A stretch of 64,000 nt of DNA from Palaeococcus pacificus DY20341 (GTDB lineage: Archaea; Methanobacteriota_B; Thermococci; Thermococcales; Thermococcaceae). Position numbers and translations under genes: made by a program. Positions 46,974 through 55,355 of this stretch are shown here, piece by piece. The stretch spans positions 1,240,001 to 1,304,000 of the forward strand of contig NZ_CP006019.1 in the NCBI RefSeq assembly GCF_000725425.1, given 5' to 3'. Under the pieces are notes generated by a model. The model was not told where the DNA came from, ran no database searches, and saw nothing but the letters and a program-made list of their open reading frames with translations. Numbering within the stretch: position 1 is the first letter of the stretch; each line of letters starts with the position of its first letter.

Positions 46974-47074
46974 TTTTTCTCTTTCTTTATCCTCTTTATC
47001 AGTTGAGAAAGCATTAGCTCAAAGTTCTCTATTGCACTCCATATTTCAACATCTCTTATGCATTCTATCTCCAT
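46970..47074 (-). CDS. Putative 34-residue protein
   Basis: The minus-strand ORF starts at ATG 47074, 5 bases after GGGGGTGA (excellent SD), and stops at TAG 46970-46972, overlapping the neighbouring convergent gene by 4 bases. The translation begins MEIECIRDVEIWSAIENFE and is one amphipathic helix with a lysine-rich end (KRIKKEKN). Short length makes it easy to miss. The protein is unrecognised; the evidence is the SD, the composition and the tight fit. Confidence 0.45.
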   Translation of the reverse strand: MEIECIRDVEIWSAIENFELMLSQLIKRIKKEKN

Positions 47075-47307
47075 ACTCTCACCCCCATTTTGTTGTACTC
47101 TGCTTTGAATTTAAGGTTTGTCTCGATTTATTTGTCGTAAATCCAAATAATCTGCTCTGTATACGGGAAATTTTGAACATTTTTCTTTGATATTTATAAA
47201 GGTTTACATAATGAAAGGCAAGGATGAGCAGAGCGCAGCACTTACGAACAACTATGCACATTAAGGTATTAAAGTTTGAAATACTAGAAGGCCTAAGATG
47301 CCAAAAT

Positions 47308-47333
47308 TCTCATAAAGCTTATATATTATGAGA
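47308..47333 (+). promoter_or_regulatory. truA promoter with inverted repeat around TATA
   Basis: TCTCATAA (47308-47315) and TTATGAGA (47326-47333) form a perfect 8-bp inverted repeat. The 10-base spacer contains the TATA element CTTATATA. Transcription would start near 47347, leaving a 12-base leader. The symmetry suggests an operator, though AT-rich chance cannot be excluded. Confidence 0.45.
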
Positions 47334-47359
47334 GATTTAAAAATTTTTTGGCGATAGAA

Positions 47360-48160
47360 ATGAGGATAGCCTTAAAGATAGCTTATGATGGCACTAAATT
47401 CTTCGGCTTTCAGCGCCAAAAAGATGTTAAAACAGTTGAGGGTGAGATAATTAGAACGCTCCAAAAACTGGGCATAATCGAAGACCCAAAGAGGAGCAAT
47501 TTCAAAGGTGCCTCTAGAACTGACAGAGGGGTAAGCGCCTTTGGAAATGTTGTGGCTTTTGATACGGAAAACCCAAAGCTTGCCACTCCAAGAATTTTAA
47601 ACCACCATTTAAGGGATATATGGGTTCTTGGAATTGCCCAAGTGCCCGAGGACTTTCATCCGCGCTATGCTGCGAAGGAGAAGGTCTATCGCTATTACCT
47701 CGTGGATGAAGGGTTTGATTTGGAGGCCATGGAGCGCTGTGCACGGCTCTTCTTAGGAACGCACAACTTCTCAAACTTTGCAAAGCTGGAGGAGTTCAAA
47801 AACCCTGTGAGAACTGTTAAGGAGATAAGCATAACTCAAAAGAATGGGCTTATAATGATGGAGTTTGTAGGTGAAAGCTTCCTTTGGGAGATGGTCAGGA
47901 GAATAGCAAATGCATTAAAGCTCTGTGCTTTAGGCCTTTTGAGCGAGGAGGAAATAAGAGACATGCTCGAGCTAAAAAGTGATAAAAAAGTACCTCCAGC
48001 ACCGCCAGAAAACCTCGTCCTATGGGAAATTAGATATCCCAACGCTTCATTTGAGCTGGATGAGTACTCCATAGAAAAAGCAAAAAGGGAATTTTTTGAG
48101 CGCTTCTCTGCGGCGGTGATTAAAGCGAGCATCTTTAGAGATTGGTTAGATGCCCTTTAG
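47360..48160 (+). CDS. truA: tRNA pseudouridine synthase A
   Basis: 266 residues. The catalytic aspartate lies in ASRTDRGVSAFGNV (about residue 55), followed by HPRYAAKEKVYRYYLVD and FVGESFLWEMVRRI. It modifies U38-40 in the anticodon stem of many tRNAs. ATG 47360 is used; the TTG four codons upstream is the only alternative. The 3-prime end overlaps the convergent helicase by 26 bases. Confidence 0.94.
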   Translation: MRIALKIAYDGTKFFGFQRQKDVKTVEGEIIRTLQKLGIIEDPKRSNFKGASRTDRGVSAFGNVVAFDTENPKLATPRILNHHLRDIWVLGIAQVPEDFHPRYAAKEKVYRYYLVDEGFDLEAMERCARLFLGTHNFSNFAKLEEFKNPVRTVKEISITQKNGLIMMEFVGESFLWEMVRRIANALKLCALGLLSEEEIRDMLELKSDKKVPPAPPENLVLWEIRYPNASFELDEYSIEKAKREFFERFSAAVIKASIFRDWLDAL

Positions 48161-49547
48161 GTTTTTTCTTCTTGCTGCTTTCATCAATTCCGAACTCTTT
48201 TACAAGAGCTTTATCATAGTATTTGCCGTAGTAGGACATTAGGGCCTTTTGCCGCTCTATGAAGTGGGTGAACAAAAGAGGATCATTGTCGAGAACATCT
48301 ACTATTACGGCACTTCCTCCGTTTTTGGGTCTCAAAGCCCTTCCAATGGTCTGGATGGTCATTATATCGCTCTTTCCGCCGCCTGCCAAGATTATTGCCG
48401 AAATTTCAGGTATATCAACTCCTTCCTTAAGCAACGTGGAAGTTAGGACATTTATTTCGCCGCTTTTGAATTTCTCGAGTATGTCCCATCTGTCCACTGT
48501 CTGTGAGCTTAAGAATTCTGCATTAATTTCCTTTTCTTTGAGCATCTTTACCAAATTTTCTCCATGCTCGATTCTCTTAACATCAATTAGAACCCGGTGT
48601 CCTTTTTTGGCAAGATTTACAGCTTCCTCAATTATTGCCTTGTTCCTCTCCTTGTGGTTCATCACCATTTCTTCGTAGAACTCTTTATAGCGCTCGCTGA
48701 AGGGAACTTTCTCTGACTCATACCTCAAAACTTTGAACCTTGGCTTTGCCAAAAATCCTTCCCTAATTAGTGTGTCCGCTTTGATCTCGTATATAACAGG
48801 CCCTATTGCACCTTCAATTTTTACCTCCTCTCCTTTAACGCGACGCCATGGAGTAGCCGAAAGCCCAAAGCGGTATTTTTGGGTAAGCCTCATTCCAAGC
48901 TCAAAGAACTTCTGTGCCGCCGATGTTCTGTGGCACTCATCAAACATTACAACCCCATAAGGCAGCTCCAGTTTATCCACTCCCCTCGAGAGGAGAGTTT
49001 GGATCATTGCAACGGTTATAGGCCTTTCTATCCAATTGTTGTCCCCAACTAAGCCAGCTTTGACACCTAAAACTCTTTCTATCTGTGTTGCCCATTGATA
49101 GAGGAGCTCCTTGGTGTGCACTATGATGAGTGCGGAAACCCCTAACTCATAAATTATTCTGAGGCCTACAATTGTCTTTCCGCTCCCAACTGGTAGTGCT
49201 AAAACGCCCATACCTGCCTTTAAGGCTTTTTCAACGCCTCTCTTTTGATACGGCCTGAGCTTTATTTCTTCGCTCCACTGTGCCTCTAAAGGTATGCCGT
49301 AAACTTTCCTCTCATCTTTGACCCTGAGCCTCAGTCCCTTTGACTTTAAGTATTCTCTAACTCGGGGTATAACCCCTATTGGGAATGAACGCTCGTAGGG
49401 GTCGTAAATGCTTTCTGATTTTTCCCACTTACCAAAATCCCGCTTATACGTCAACAGGTTTTCTATTAAAAAATATGCTTTAGGCGGTGCATTCACTATG
49501 ATAGCCTTTGCGCTTTTATCAGGAATTTTCACGCTGACCGTCTTCAT
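48135..49547 (-). CDS. XPB/Rad25-like SF2 helicase
   Basis: 470 residues. After an N-terminal damage-recognition-like domain (about 1-85), motif Q/I LRPYQKRGVEKAL and LPVGSGKT, DECHR (DExH box), SATPWR, and the C-terminal IGRALRPKNGG motif VI appear, as in archaeal XPB. The full XPB length is typical. It unwinds or translocates DNA; partner Bax1 nuclease, usually adjacent in other archaea, is not seen. ATG 49547 follows no clear SD; TATA CATTTAAAGG lies about 35 bases upstream. Confidence 0.9.
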   Translation of the reverse strand: MKTVSVKIPDKSAKAIIVNAPPKAYFLIENLLTYKRDFGKWEKSESIYDPYERSFPIGVIPRVREYLKSKGLRLRVKDERKVYGIPLEAQWSEEIKLRPYQKRGVEKALKAGMGVLALPVGSGKTIVGLRIIYELGVSALIIVHTKELLYQWATQIERVLGVKAGLVGDNNWIERPITVAMIQTLLSRGVDKLELPYGVVMFDECHRTSAAQKFFELGMRLTQKYRFGLSATPWRRVKGEEVKIEGAIGPVIYEIKADTLIREGFLAKPRFKVLRYESEKVPFSERYKEFYEEMVMNHKERNKAIIEEAVNLAKKGHRVLIDVKRIEHGENLVKMLKEKEINAEFLSSQTVDRWDILEKFKSGEINVLTSTLLKEGVDIPEISAIILAGGGKSDIMTIQTIGRALRPKNGGSAVIVDVLDNDPLLFTHFIERQKALMSYYGKYYDKALVKEFGIDESSKKKKPKGHLTNL

Positions 49548-49628
49548 AGTCAATCAAAATAGACTCTCTTTCTTCTCCCTTTAAATGTCTTTTGCTGTGC
49601 AATATCTTTTAGTTAAAGCAAAAAATAA

Positions 49629-50903
49629 TCATGAAAAAGCCTTTTCGTAGAGTTCAAAAGCCTTTTTCTCGGCCTTCTCAAGCATTTCCGCCTCATCTAC
49701 AACTAAAATCTCTTTGTTGAGCATTAGTGGCCTTCCATTGACTATCAGTCCATCAACATCGCTTGCTCTCATTGAATAAACCGCTAAGGTAATTGGGTCG
49801 TAGAACGGCTTTAAGTGGGGTTTGTTCAAATCAATTAACATTAAATCGGCCAGGTATCCCTCTTCAATTCGTCCTGCTTTAAGTCCTAATGCCTTTGCAC
49901 CGTTCTCTGTTGCTATCTTAAACACTTCCTCAGCCTTTGCTATCGTTGGGTCCCACCTGTGATTCTTTTGTGCTATGGCCATAACTTTCATCTCCTCAAA
50001 CATGTCAAAATTGTTGTTGCTTGCAACGCCATCTGTCCCCAGAGTTACCAAAACTCCGTACTCCTTCATCTCCGGGTAGGGCATTACGCCAGCGCCGCCG
50101 CTCGCAAGCTTCATGTTGCTTATTGGGTTGTGAACCACTTTTACTCCGTGTTTTGCCAAAGTCCTAATTTCTGCTTTTGTAACCCAAACCGCATGAGCGG
50201 CCAAAACATTCTCATCTAAAAAGCCTATGTCCCCTAAAAGTTCTACAGGCCTCTTTCCATAGCGCTTTTGGATTTCATAAACCTCCCATCTCGTCTCCGC
50301 CAAATGTATCTGGATCAAAAGACCGTACTTATCCGCAAGCTCCTTAACTTTAAGGAGCGTCTCGGGTGAACAGGTGTAAGTAGAATGGGGGGCTATGCTC
50401 GGCGTTATAAGCTCATCATTTTGATAGTCTTTAGCAAAAGCTTCAGCAATTTTTAACATTTCGTCTGTACTCTCCGCTTCAGGGGATGGAAAGTCAAAAA
50501 TCGTCGTTCCTAAAGTGCCCCTTAGCCCTAAAAGCTTCAGAACTTTGGCAACCTCATCCATAAAAAAATACATATCCGCTATTCCTGCAATTCCTGACCT
50601 TATGAGTTCTAAACCACCAATTATGGAGCCCCAGTAAACATGCTCCCTGCTCAGGTGCTTTTCCATTGGCCAGACTATCTTTTCGAGCCAGTCTTTAAGG
50701 ACTAAGTCCTCAACAATGCCCCTCATCAGAGTCATAGCTAAGTGAGTGTGGGTGTTATAGAATGAGGGGAGAACGAGCTTTCCTCTCGCATCTATAACCC
50801 AGTCATCTTTATTCTTCTCCCCGTTTATGCTCACTATCTCTTTTTCTTCTATATAGATATCCGCTCTCTTTTTGTTCGGCAAAACCGCGTTTTTGATTAG
50901 CAT
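49629..50903 (-). CDS. mtaD: 5-methylthioadenosine/S-adenosylhomocysteine deaminase
   Basis: 424-residue amidohydrolase. Metal ligands HTHLAM, PHSTYTCSPE, HLAETRWEV, HAVWVT, and GTDGVASNNNFDMFEEM are the MTA/SAH deaminase signature. It converts MTA or SAH to inosine forms, beginning salvage. The window also encodes a phosphorylase that could take the product. ATG 50903 has GGTGTC ahead. Monocistronic. Confidence 0.93.
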   Translation of the reverse strand: MLIKNAVLPNKKRADIYIEEKEIVSINGEKNKDDWVIDARGKLVLPSFYNTHTHLAMTLMRGIVEDLVLKDWLEKIVWPMEKHLSREHVYWGSIIGGLELIRSGIAGIADMYFFMDEVAKVLKLLGLRGTLGTTIFDFPSPEAESTDEMLKIAEAFAKDYQNDELITPSIAPHSTYTCSPETLLKVKELADKYGLLIQIHLAETRWEVYEIQKRYGKRPVELLGDIGFLDENVLAAHAVWVTKAEIRTLAKHGVKVVHNPISNMKLASGGAGVMPYPEMKEYGVLVTLGTDGVASNNNFDMFEEMKVMAIAQKNHRWDPTIAKAEEVFKIATENGAKALGLKAGRIEEGYLADLMLIDLNKPHLKPFYDPITLAVYSMRASDVDGLIVNGRPLMLNKEILVVDEAEMLEKAEKKAFELYEKAFS

Positions 50904-51010
50904 GACACCACCGTTGTAAAACTACCGCCCACTCTTTTTAGGATTTTTGACACAAGGTTTTTATTTGATGAAACATTTCACATATTGGAAAATTATTTGG
51001 GGGTTCAAAA

Positions 51011-51742
51011 ATGGGAGTTGAGAAGGTTCCAAAGTACGACATTCCAACGAAGAAAGTTGATTACGTTTTTATTGAGCTTGATAAGATGAAGCCTCACGAG
51101 CAGCTCGTTCAAAAGGAGCTTGAGGCCTTCATCGAGAGTGTTACCGGCTCGGGTCTCTTCTGGAAGCCCATGCTTTTGGCCAAGGTTCCAGGAGAGGACA
51201 TGTACCTCATAGTTGACGGCCACCACAGATGGGCTGGACTCCAAAAGCTCGGTGCTAAGAAAGCCCCATCCGTGATTTTGGACTATTTCAGCGATGATGT
51301 GAAAGTTTACACATGGTATCCTGCTTTCAAGGGGGACTTAAATAAGGTTCTAGAGCGCTTAAAGGCAGAAGGCTTGGAGATCATTGAAAGCGAAGCTGCC
51401 GAGGAGAAGGCTGAGAAGGGTGAGATTGCCTTTGCTCTCGTCGGCAAGGAGAAGATGTATGAGATACCCGGTGCCCTCGATGAGCAGAAGAAGGTCAGTA
51501 AAGTTCTCGATGAGATGAGCGTAGAGGGCGAGATAGAGCTCATCTACTACGGCCTCAAAGAGGATGCAAGGGAAGACATGGACAAAGGCGAAATTGACTA
51601 TGTGTTCATAAGAAAAGCCCCAAGCAAGGAGGAAGTTATGGAGCTCGTCAAGCGCAGTGAGGTTTACTCACCAAAGACTACAAGACACGTCTTGCCTTTC
51701 AACCCAGACAAGATTGACGTGAAGTTGGAGGAGCTCTTCTGA
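51011..51742 (+). CDS. serK: ADP-dependent L-serine kinase (SerK)
   Basis: 243 residues. The N-terminal ParB/Srx-like domain has the Glu30 in MKPHEQ and the DGHHRWAG motif (about 69-76). It is followed by the archaeal C-terminal domain. This matches the T. kodakarensis SerK that phosphorylates free serine with ADP for cysteine biosynthesis via O-phosphoserine. It is not a plasmid-partition ParB despite the fold. GGGGG precedes the ATG by 6 bases, with TATA TTTTTATTT near 50956. Confidence 0.9.
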   Translation: MGVEKVPKYDIPTKKVDYVFIELDKMKPHEQLVQKELEAFIESVTGSGLFWKPMLLAKVPGEDMYLIVDGHHRWAGLQKLGAKKAPSVILDYFSDDVKVYTWYPAFKGDLNKVLERLKAEGLEIIESEAAEEKAEKGEIAFALVGKEKMYEIPGALDEQKKVSKVLDEMSVEGEIELIYYGLKEDAREDMDKGEIDYVFIRKAPSKEEVMELVKRSEVYSPKTTRHVLPFNPDKIDVKLEELF

Positions 51743-51888
51743 GCTTCTTTTTATTTAACCTTTTACGCCCTCAACTGCTAATTCTCAAAATGATGTAAGC
51801 AAAATATGATAACCTTTCCACAACTTTTTGCCTTCAGCTTGGGATATGCATATATACCTTCCACCAGTATTTTTTCATGGTGATTTCA

Positions 51889-52137
51889 ATGCTCTTCAAG
51901 AAGAAAGGCCTCTTTACGGTTAGCGATGCCCAAAAAGTTATCGAGCTCGCAAGTGAAGAAAACGCTAAAGAAATCATAGTTATGTGCGAAGCGATAGATG
52001 ACGATGCTAAACGGCGGCTCTGGGACTACGCCAAAGGCGTTGAGCTTATGAGTGATTTGACTGGTGAAGAAAGAAAAGTTAGGGTCGAGATTTTAGAGGG
52101 CTACGTAAGCGATAAAGTGAAAGGAATAGAGCTTTAA
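51889..52137 (+). CDS. Small conserved hypothetical protein
   Basis: 82 residues with helix-strand-helix pattern (VSDAQKVIELASEENAKEIIVMCEAID, then DDDAKRRLWDYAKG). Resembles small archaeal alpha-beta proteins of unknown role. ATG 51889 follows GGTGATTTC. The TATA (CATATATACC, near 51847) gives a short leader. Monocistronic; the C/D sRNA gene follows 25 bases after its stop. Confidence 0.65.
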   Translation: MLFKKKGLFTVSDAQKVIELASEENAKEIIVMCEAIDDDAKRRLWDYAKGVELMSDLTGEERKVRVEILEGYVSDKVKGIEL

Positions 52138-52159
52138 GCTAACGTTTAGAGTCCATTAG

Positions 52160-52212
52160 GGGATGATGATAACTCCCTGGATTGAGATATGATGACGACC
52201 GGTAGCTGACCC
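52160..52212 (+). ncRNA. C/D box guide sRNA
   Basis: C ATGATGA (52163-52169), D-prime-like TTGA (52182-52185), C-prime ATGATGA (52189-52195) and D CTGA (52206-52209). Guides are TAACTCCCTGGA and CGACCGGTAG. The spacing fits the archaeal 50-60 nt class. D-prime has one change from the consensus, which is common. It lies free between two genes in the same direction, so it may be processed from readthrough or has an unidentified promoter. Targets were not determined. Confidence 0.85.
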
Positions 52213-52304
52213 ACAATTATCTAATTGCTTAATTATGTAGTTACACAATGCAACAATTGCATAAACACGGAAGCTTTATAACCTCATCTTCTCTTTTTTC
52301 TCCT

Positions 52305-53102
52305 ATGCCAGCAATCCGCGAGGTAATAGAGGATTTAAAATCATTTGGTGAAGAGAGCGGCCTTTATGATAAGAGAATTTTGCTCTTATTTTCTGGTGGA
52401 AAGGACAGCAGTTTAGCGCTCTACCTCCTAAAGAAGGCCCGCTTTGATGTTGCAGCGCTCACGTTTAAGCACCGCTGGTCTTGGCGTGAGCCACTCCTCT
52501 GGGCGCTGAACTTTACAAAAGAGCTTGGAGTAACTCATTACATCGTCGATACGACCGAGGGGCTCTTGAGAGATGTTATAGGGAGAAAGGGCAATAAGAT
52601 GTGCATGAAGTGCAAGAAGAGAATGCTCTTCAATGCTTACTACTTCGCCAAGCTCAACGGCTTCGATGTCTTGGCAAAGGGCGACAATTCGAATGATAAA
52701 ATCATCGGAGCTCTGCTTGACCAGTGGAAAGGGGATATTAGGCTCAGCGGGATTCCGAAAATTGGAATACCCTTTTTTAGACCCCTTATAAAATACACCG
52801 CAAATGATGTTGAAGAGCTGGCGAAGGAAGCCAAAATAGAACCCCTCCGAATGTACGAACACGGCAGGAGGAGACAGTGGCGCGAAGGATGCCCTCTCCA
52901 ATACCTCGATTATGAGAGTGTCATAACCGAAAAAAGCATGGACTTAGCTTATGAGCTTAATTTTGAGATAAGCAAGCTTGCAAGAAAGCACAAAGTTAGA
53001 ATGAGCGTTTTGGTGCCCACATTTAAAATCATGTGCCACAGCTGCAACGAGGAAATTTTGGAGGAGGCTATGAGGATTATAAAAGAAGCGACAAAAAGAT
53101 AA
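52305..53102 (+). CDS. PP-loop ATP pyrophosphatase (adenine nucleotide alpha hydrolase)
   Basis: 265 residues. The PP-loop is LLFSGGKDSSLALYLL (about 31-46). CMKCKKRM (C-x-x-C) and GCPLQYL and CHSC near the end supply cysteines as in tRNA-thiolating or ThiI/TtuA-like enzymes. KGDNSNDKI contributes the second ATP site. Similar archaeal genes may thiolate tRNA; not proven. ATG 52305 has no SD; TATA CTTTATAAC (52273-52281) would make a leaderless mRNA. A longer in-frame start at 52248 is upstream of the TATA and excluded. Confidence 0.85.
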   Translation: MPAIREVIEDLKSFGEESGLYDKRILLLFSGGKDSSLALYLLKKARFDVAALTFKHRWSWREPLLWALNFTKELGVTHYIVDTTEGLLRDVIGRKGNKMCMKCKKRMLFNAYYFAKLNGFDVLAKGDNSNDKIIGALLDQWKGDIRLSGIPKIGIPFFRPLIKYTANDVEELAKEAKIEPLRMYEHGRRRQWREGCPLQYLDYESVITEKSMDLAYELNFEISKLARKHKVRMSVLVPTFKIMCHSCNEEILEEAMRIIKEATKR

Positions 53103-53106
53103 AAGC

Positions 53107-54294
53107 TCACAGAGCTTCTCTCAAAAGCTTGAGCATGCGCGGCTTTAAGAGAACTTTTGGATGCTTTATTAATGCTTTGAAGACTTCTTTGTAATCTCCT
53201 GCAGCCAGCTTTTCGGCATCGGCACCGCTTAGTGCTTGCACAGCGGCATCAAGCTCATCATCGCTTAGTTTTTCGCTTATTTGTCTTATCTTGAGGACTT
53301 TCATGAGCCTCTCTCCATCGTTTGTCCACCATTCGGTTGTGTAGTTTTCGAGAAGTTCAAGGTTCTCTTCCTCCAAAGCCTTCACTATCCACTTTGATGC
53401 TATTGTAGCAGCTTCCATCGCCTCGGCCATTCCTCCGCCATGCATTGGGTTCACTTGACGAGCTGCATCTCCAACCACAACGACATTTTCCTTTGTGAGC
53501 TCCTTTAAGAAGCCTCCAACGGGAACGCCGCCAACATTTACCTCAAGGATTTTTGTACCCTTAATGTTGTTCTCTTTGAGCCACTTTTCGAGATAGTATT
53601 TAGCAGTGTTTGGATTATCTCCATTGATTCCAATTCCAACGTTTGCTCTGTCTTCATCTTTTGGGAATATCCAAACATAACCCCTTGGGGCAACCTCATT
53701 TCCAAAGTAGAGGTGAATTAGGTCAGGATCAAATTCAAAGTCCTTTAAAATCATCTCGTACTCATAAGCGGAGTCAAGCTCATGGGGCGGCAAAAAGCTG
53801 TTTATTCCAGCCCACCTTGCGATTCTGCTCTCAACACCATCGGCAGCGACGATTATGTCAGCGTTAATCTCAAGGGTCTCTCCCTCATGCTTGGCTTTGA
53901 GTCCAACAATTTTTCCATTTCTCCTTATTAGTCCGATGGCTTCGGTTTTTGCCATCACATCAGCGCCCGCTTTCGCTGCATAATATGCGAGCATCTTATC
54001 AAAGATTTTTCTCTCTAATATAACACCGCTCGCTTTATTATAGCGGAGCTCAAGCTTGTGTCCATTTGGAGAGTATATAGCAGCACCATAGATTTCCCTA
54101 TTGATAAAGCGCTTATCATAGGGAATATCATACTTCTCAAAGGTTCCAATGCCGAGGCCCTCTCCGCACCTCTTTGGCGAACCAATCTCGGCTTTTTTGT
54201 CTATTACAAGAACGCTATATCCCTGCTTTGCAACGTTTCTTGCTAAGATTGGGCCAGCTATACCGGCTCCAACTACAACGACATCATAGTGCAT
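53107..54294 (-). CDS. Geranylgeranyl reductase (digeranylgeranylglycerophospholipid reductase)
   Basis: 395 residues. FAD motif [17 protein letters not shown], the PKRCGEGLG cysteine loop, and [19 protein letters not shown] define the archaeal GGR that saturates isoprenoid chains of ether lipids. The companion ferredoxin (54298-54501) immediately upstream is the likely electron donor. This copy is more typical of the core lipid enzyme than the 27173-28288 paralogue. The ATG follows GGAGGAATGAACT. Confidence 0.92.
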   Translation of the reverse strand: MHYDVVVVGAGIAGPILARNVAKQGYSVLVIDKKAEIGSPKRCGEGLGIGTFEKYDIPYDKRFINREIYGAAIYSPNGHKLELRYNKASGVILERKIFDKMLAYYAAKAGADVMAKTEAIGLIRRNGKIVGLKAKHEGETLEINADIIVAADGVESRIARWAGINSFLPPHELDSAYEYEMILKDFEFDPDLIHLYFGNEVAPRGYVWIFPKDEDRANVGIGINGDNPNTAKYYLEKWLKENNIKGTKILEVNVGGVPVGGFLKELTKENVVVVGDAARQVNPMHGGGMAEAMEAATIASKWIVKALEEENLELLENYTTEWWTNDGERLMKVLKIRQISEKLSDDELDAAVQALSGADAEKLAAGDYKEVFKALIKHPKVLLKPRMLKLLREAL

Positions 54295-54297
54295 AGT

Positions 54298-54501
54298 TCA
54301 TTCCTCCTCCAAAGGTTTTGCACTCAAAGCCCCAACTGGACAAGCTGCAATACAAAACTTACATGAGATGCACCTATCTTGGAAGAAAATCCATTCATCG
54401 TTCTCAAGTACTATACTTTCTTTTGGGCATACCGCAACACAGGAGCCGCATAAGTAGCACTTTTCTTTAGTAACCTCTATTTTAATCCTCTGCAGTGCCA
54501 T
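54298..54501 (-). CDS. 4Fe-4S dicluster ferredoxin-type protein
   Basis: 67 residues with two cluster motifs: CYLCGSCVAVCP and CISCKFCIAACP, each the CxxCxxCxxxC pattern. Small electron carrier, probably for the GGR encoded 3 bases after its stop, since the two are on one transcript. GGAGGGTC precedes the ATG. Downstream of surR in the same direction. Confidence 0.92.
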   Translation of the reverse strand: MALQRIKIEVTKEKCYLCGSCVAVCPKESIVLENDEWIFFQDRCISCKFCIAACPVGALSAKPLEEE

Positions 54502-54516
54502 ATTTGACCCTCCGAT

Positions 54517-55209
54517 TCATTGAGATTTTTTCTTTAATGCTTCTTCATCTATCTTAATGACACCGTCTTTTATTATTAACGGAACAAATTTGTTAAGCTC
54601 TTCAGCCTTCTTTAAAACTTCCCTTTCCTTCAGGTTCAATATGTCACTGAGGTTATCCACTGTGGCCTCATTATACAAAAGCAGGTGATGGAGAATAGCT
54701 AATTGCGTCATATCGCCTATCTCTTTGAGGTATATGTCTTTTATTTCCTCAATGAGCCAGTTTCTATAGCTCTCAATATCCTTAAGGGCATCTAAGATGC
54801 GGCTTAACTGTTCGTTAGATCCTATAAAATCGATTATCATGTCTGTTAGGTTGTCATGGGATAGTTTTAACTCTTCAAGATTAATGTTATATTTTCCTAG
54901 CTTCTCTGGAGCTTCATGTAAATCTAGTCCCTTGTACCAGAATAGGTTTGGAGTTACGGTGGCTATATATGTCCTAGAGAACGTTATTTGGTAATACTTC
55001 CTTGTGGGACCTATAAACGTGCCCTCTTTCTCATAGGACTTGATGATGCCTTCCCTCTCCATTATCTTTAGATGCTTTGAGACGGCTGTTGATGATACAT
55101 TAACTTTGTTACTTAAGAGACTAAAATAACATTCAGTACAAGTTAAATGACTCAGTAAATCCCTCCTAACCTTATTCCCAAGGATGTAAAATATATCAGG
55201 CTCAGACAT
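54517..55209 (-). CDS. surR: Sulfur-response regulator SurR
   Basis: 230 residues. It begins SEPDIFYILGNKVRRDLLSH, followed by CTEC (C24, C27), the thiol-disulfide switch of SurR, within an ArsR-like winged helix; the C-terminal half is helical. In P. furiosus reduced SurR activates hydrogenase and represses sulfur-reduction genes, and S0 oxidation releases it from GTTn3AAC sites. Divergence from pdo is the same as there. ATG 55209 follows GGTGGG. Confidence 0.95.
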   Translation of the reverse strand: MSEPDIFYILGNKVRRDLLSHLTCTECYFSLLSNKVNVSSTAVSKHLKIMEREGIIKSYEKEGTFIGPTRKYYQITFSRTYIATVTPNLFWYKGLDLHEAPEKLGKYNINLEELKLSHDNLTDMIIDFIGSNEQLSRILDALKDIESYRNWLIEEIKDIYLKEIGDMTQLAILHHLLLYNEATVDNLSDILNLKEREVLKKAEELNKFVPLIIKDGVIKIDEEALKKKSQ

Positions 55210-55268
55210 GTTCCCCACCTACCCAAACTTGTGGCGTAAAGTTTATATATTGTCCACTTTAACCTTTG

Positions 55269-55277
55269 GTTGATAAC
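55269..55277. promoter_or_regulatory. SurR-type site GTTn3AAC (distal)
   Basis: GTTGATAAC in the surR-pdo intergenic region matches the half-site consensus known for SurR. It is upstream of the pdo TATA-like TTTAATTAAA (55293-55302) and near the surR TATA (55236-55246). Confidence 0.55.
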
Positions 55278-55318
55278 TTTAAATTTGCAAAGGTTTAATT
55301 AAATTGTTGCATCCAGAG

Positions 55319-55327
55319 GTTATAAAC
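55319..55327. promoter_or_regulatory. SurR-type site GTTn3AAC (pdo proximal)
   Basis: GTTATAAAC lies where transcription of pdo is expected to start, 29 bases before the ATG. With the distal copy it gives two sites in one spacer. AT-rich sequence yields this 6-base pattern by chance fairly often, so footprinting would be needed. Confidence 0.5.
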
Positions 55328-55355
55328 CTTTAGATTGAAGTTGGAGGTGTGAAGA

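Noticed and set aside
51011-51742. ParB-like protein that might suggest a plasmid or partition locus
   Set aside because: The fold and DGHHRW motif match the serine kinase SerK; no ParA or parS-like array is present.
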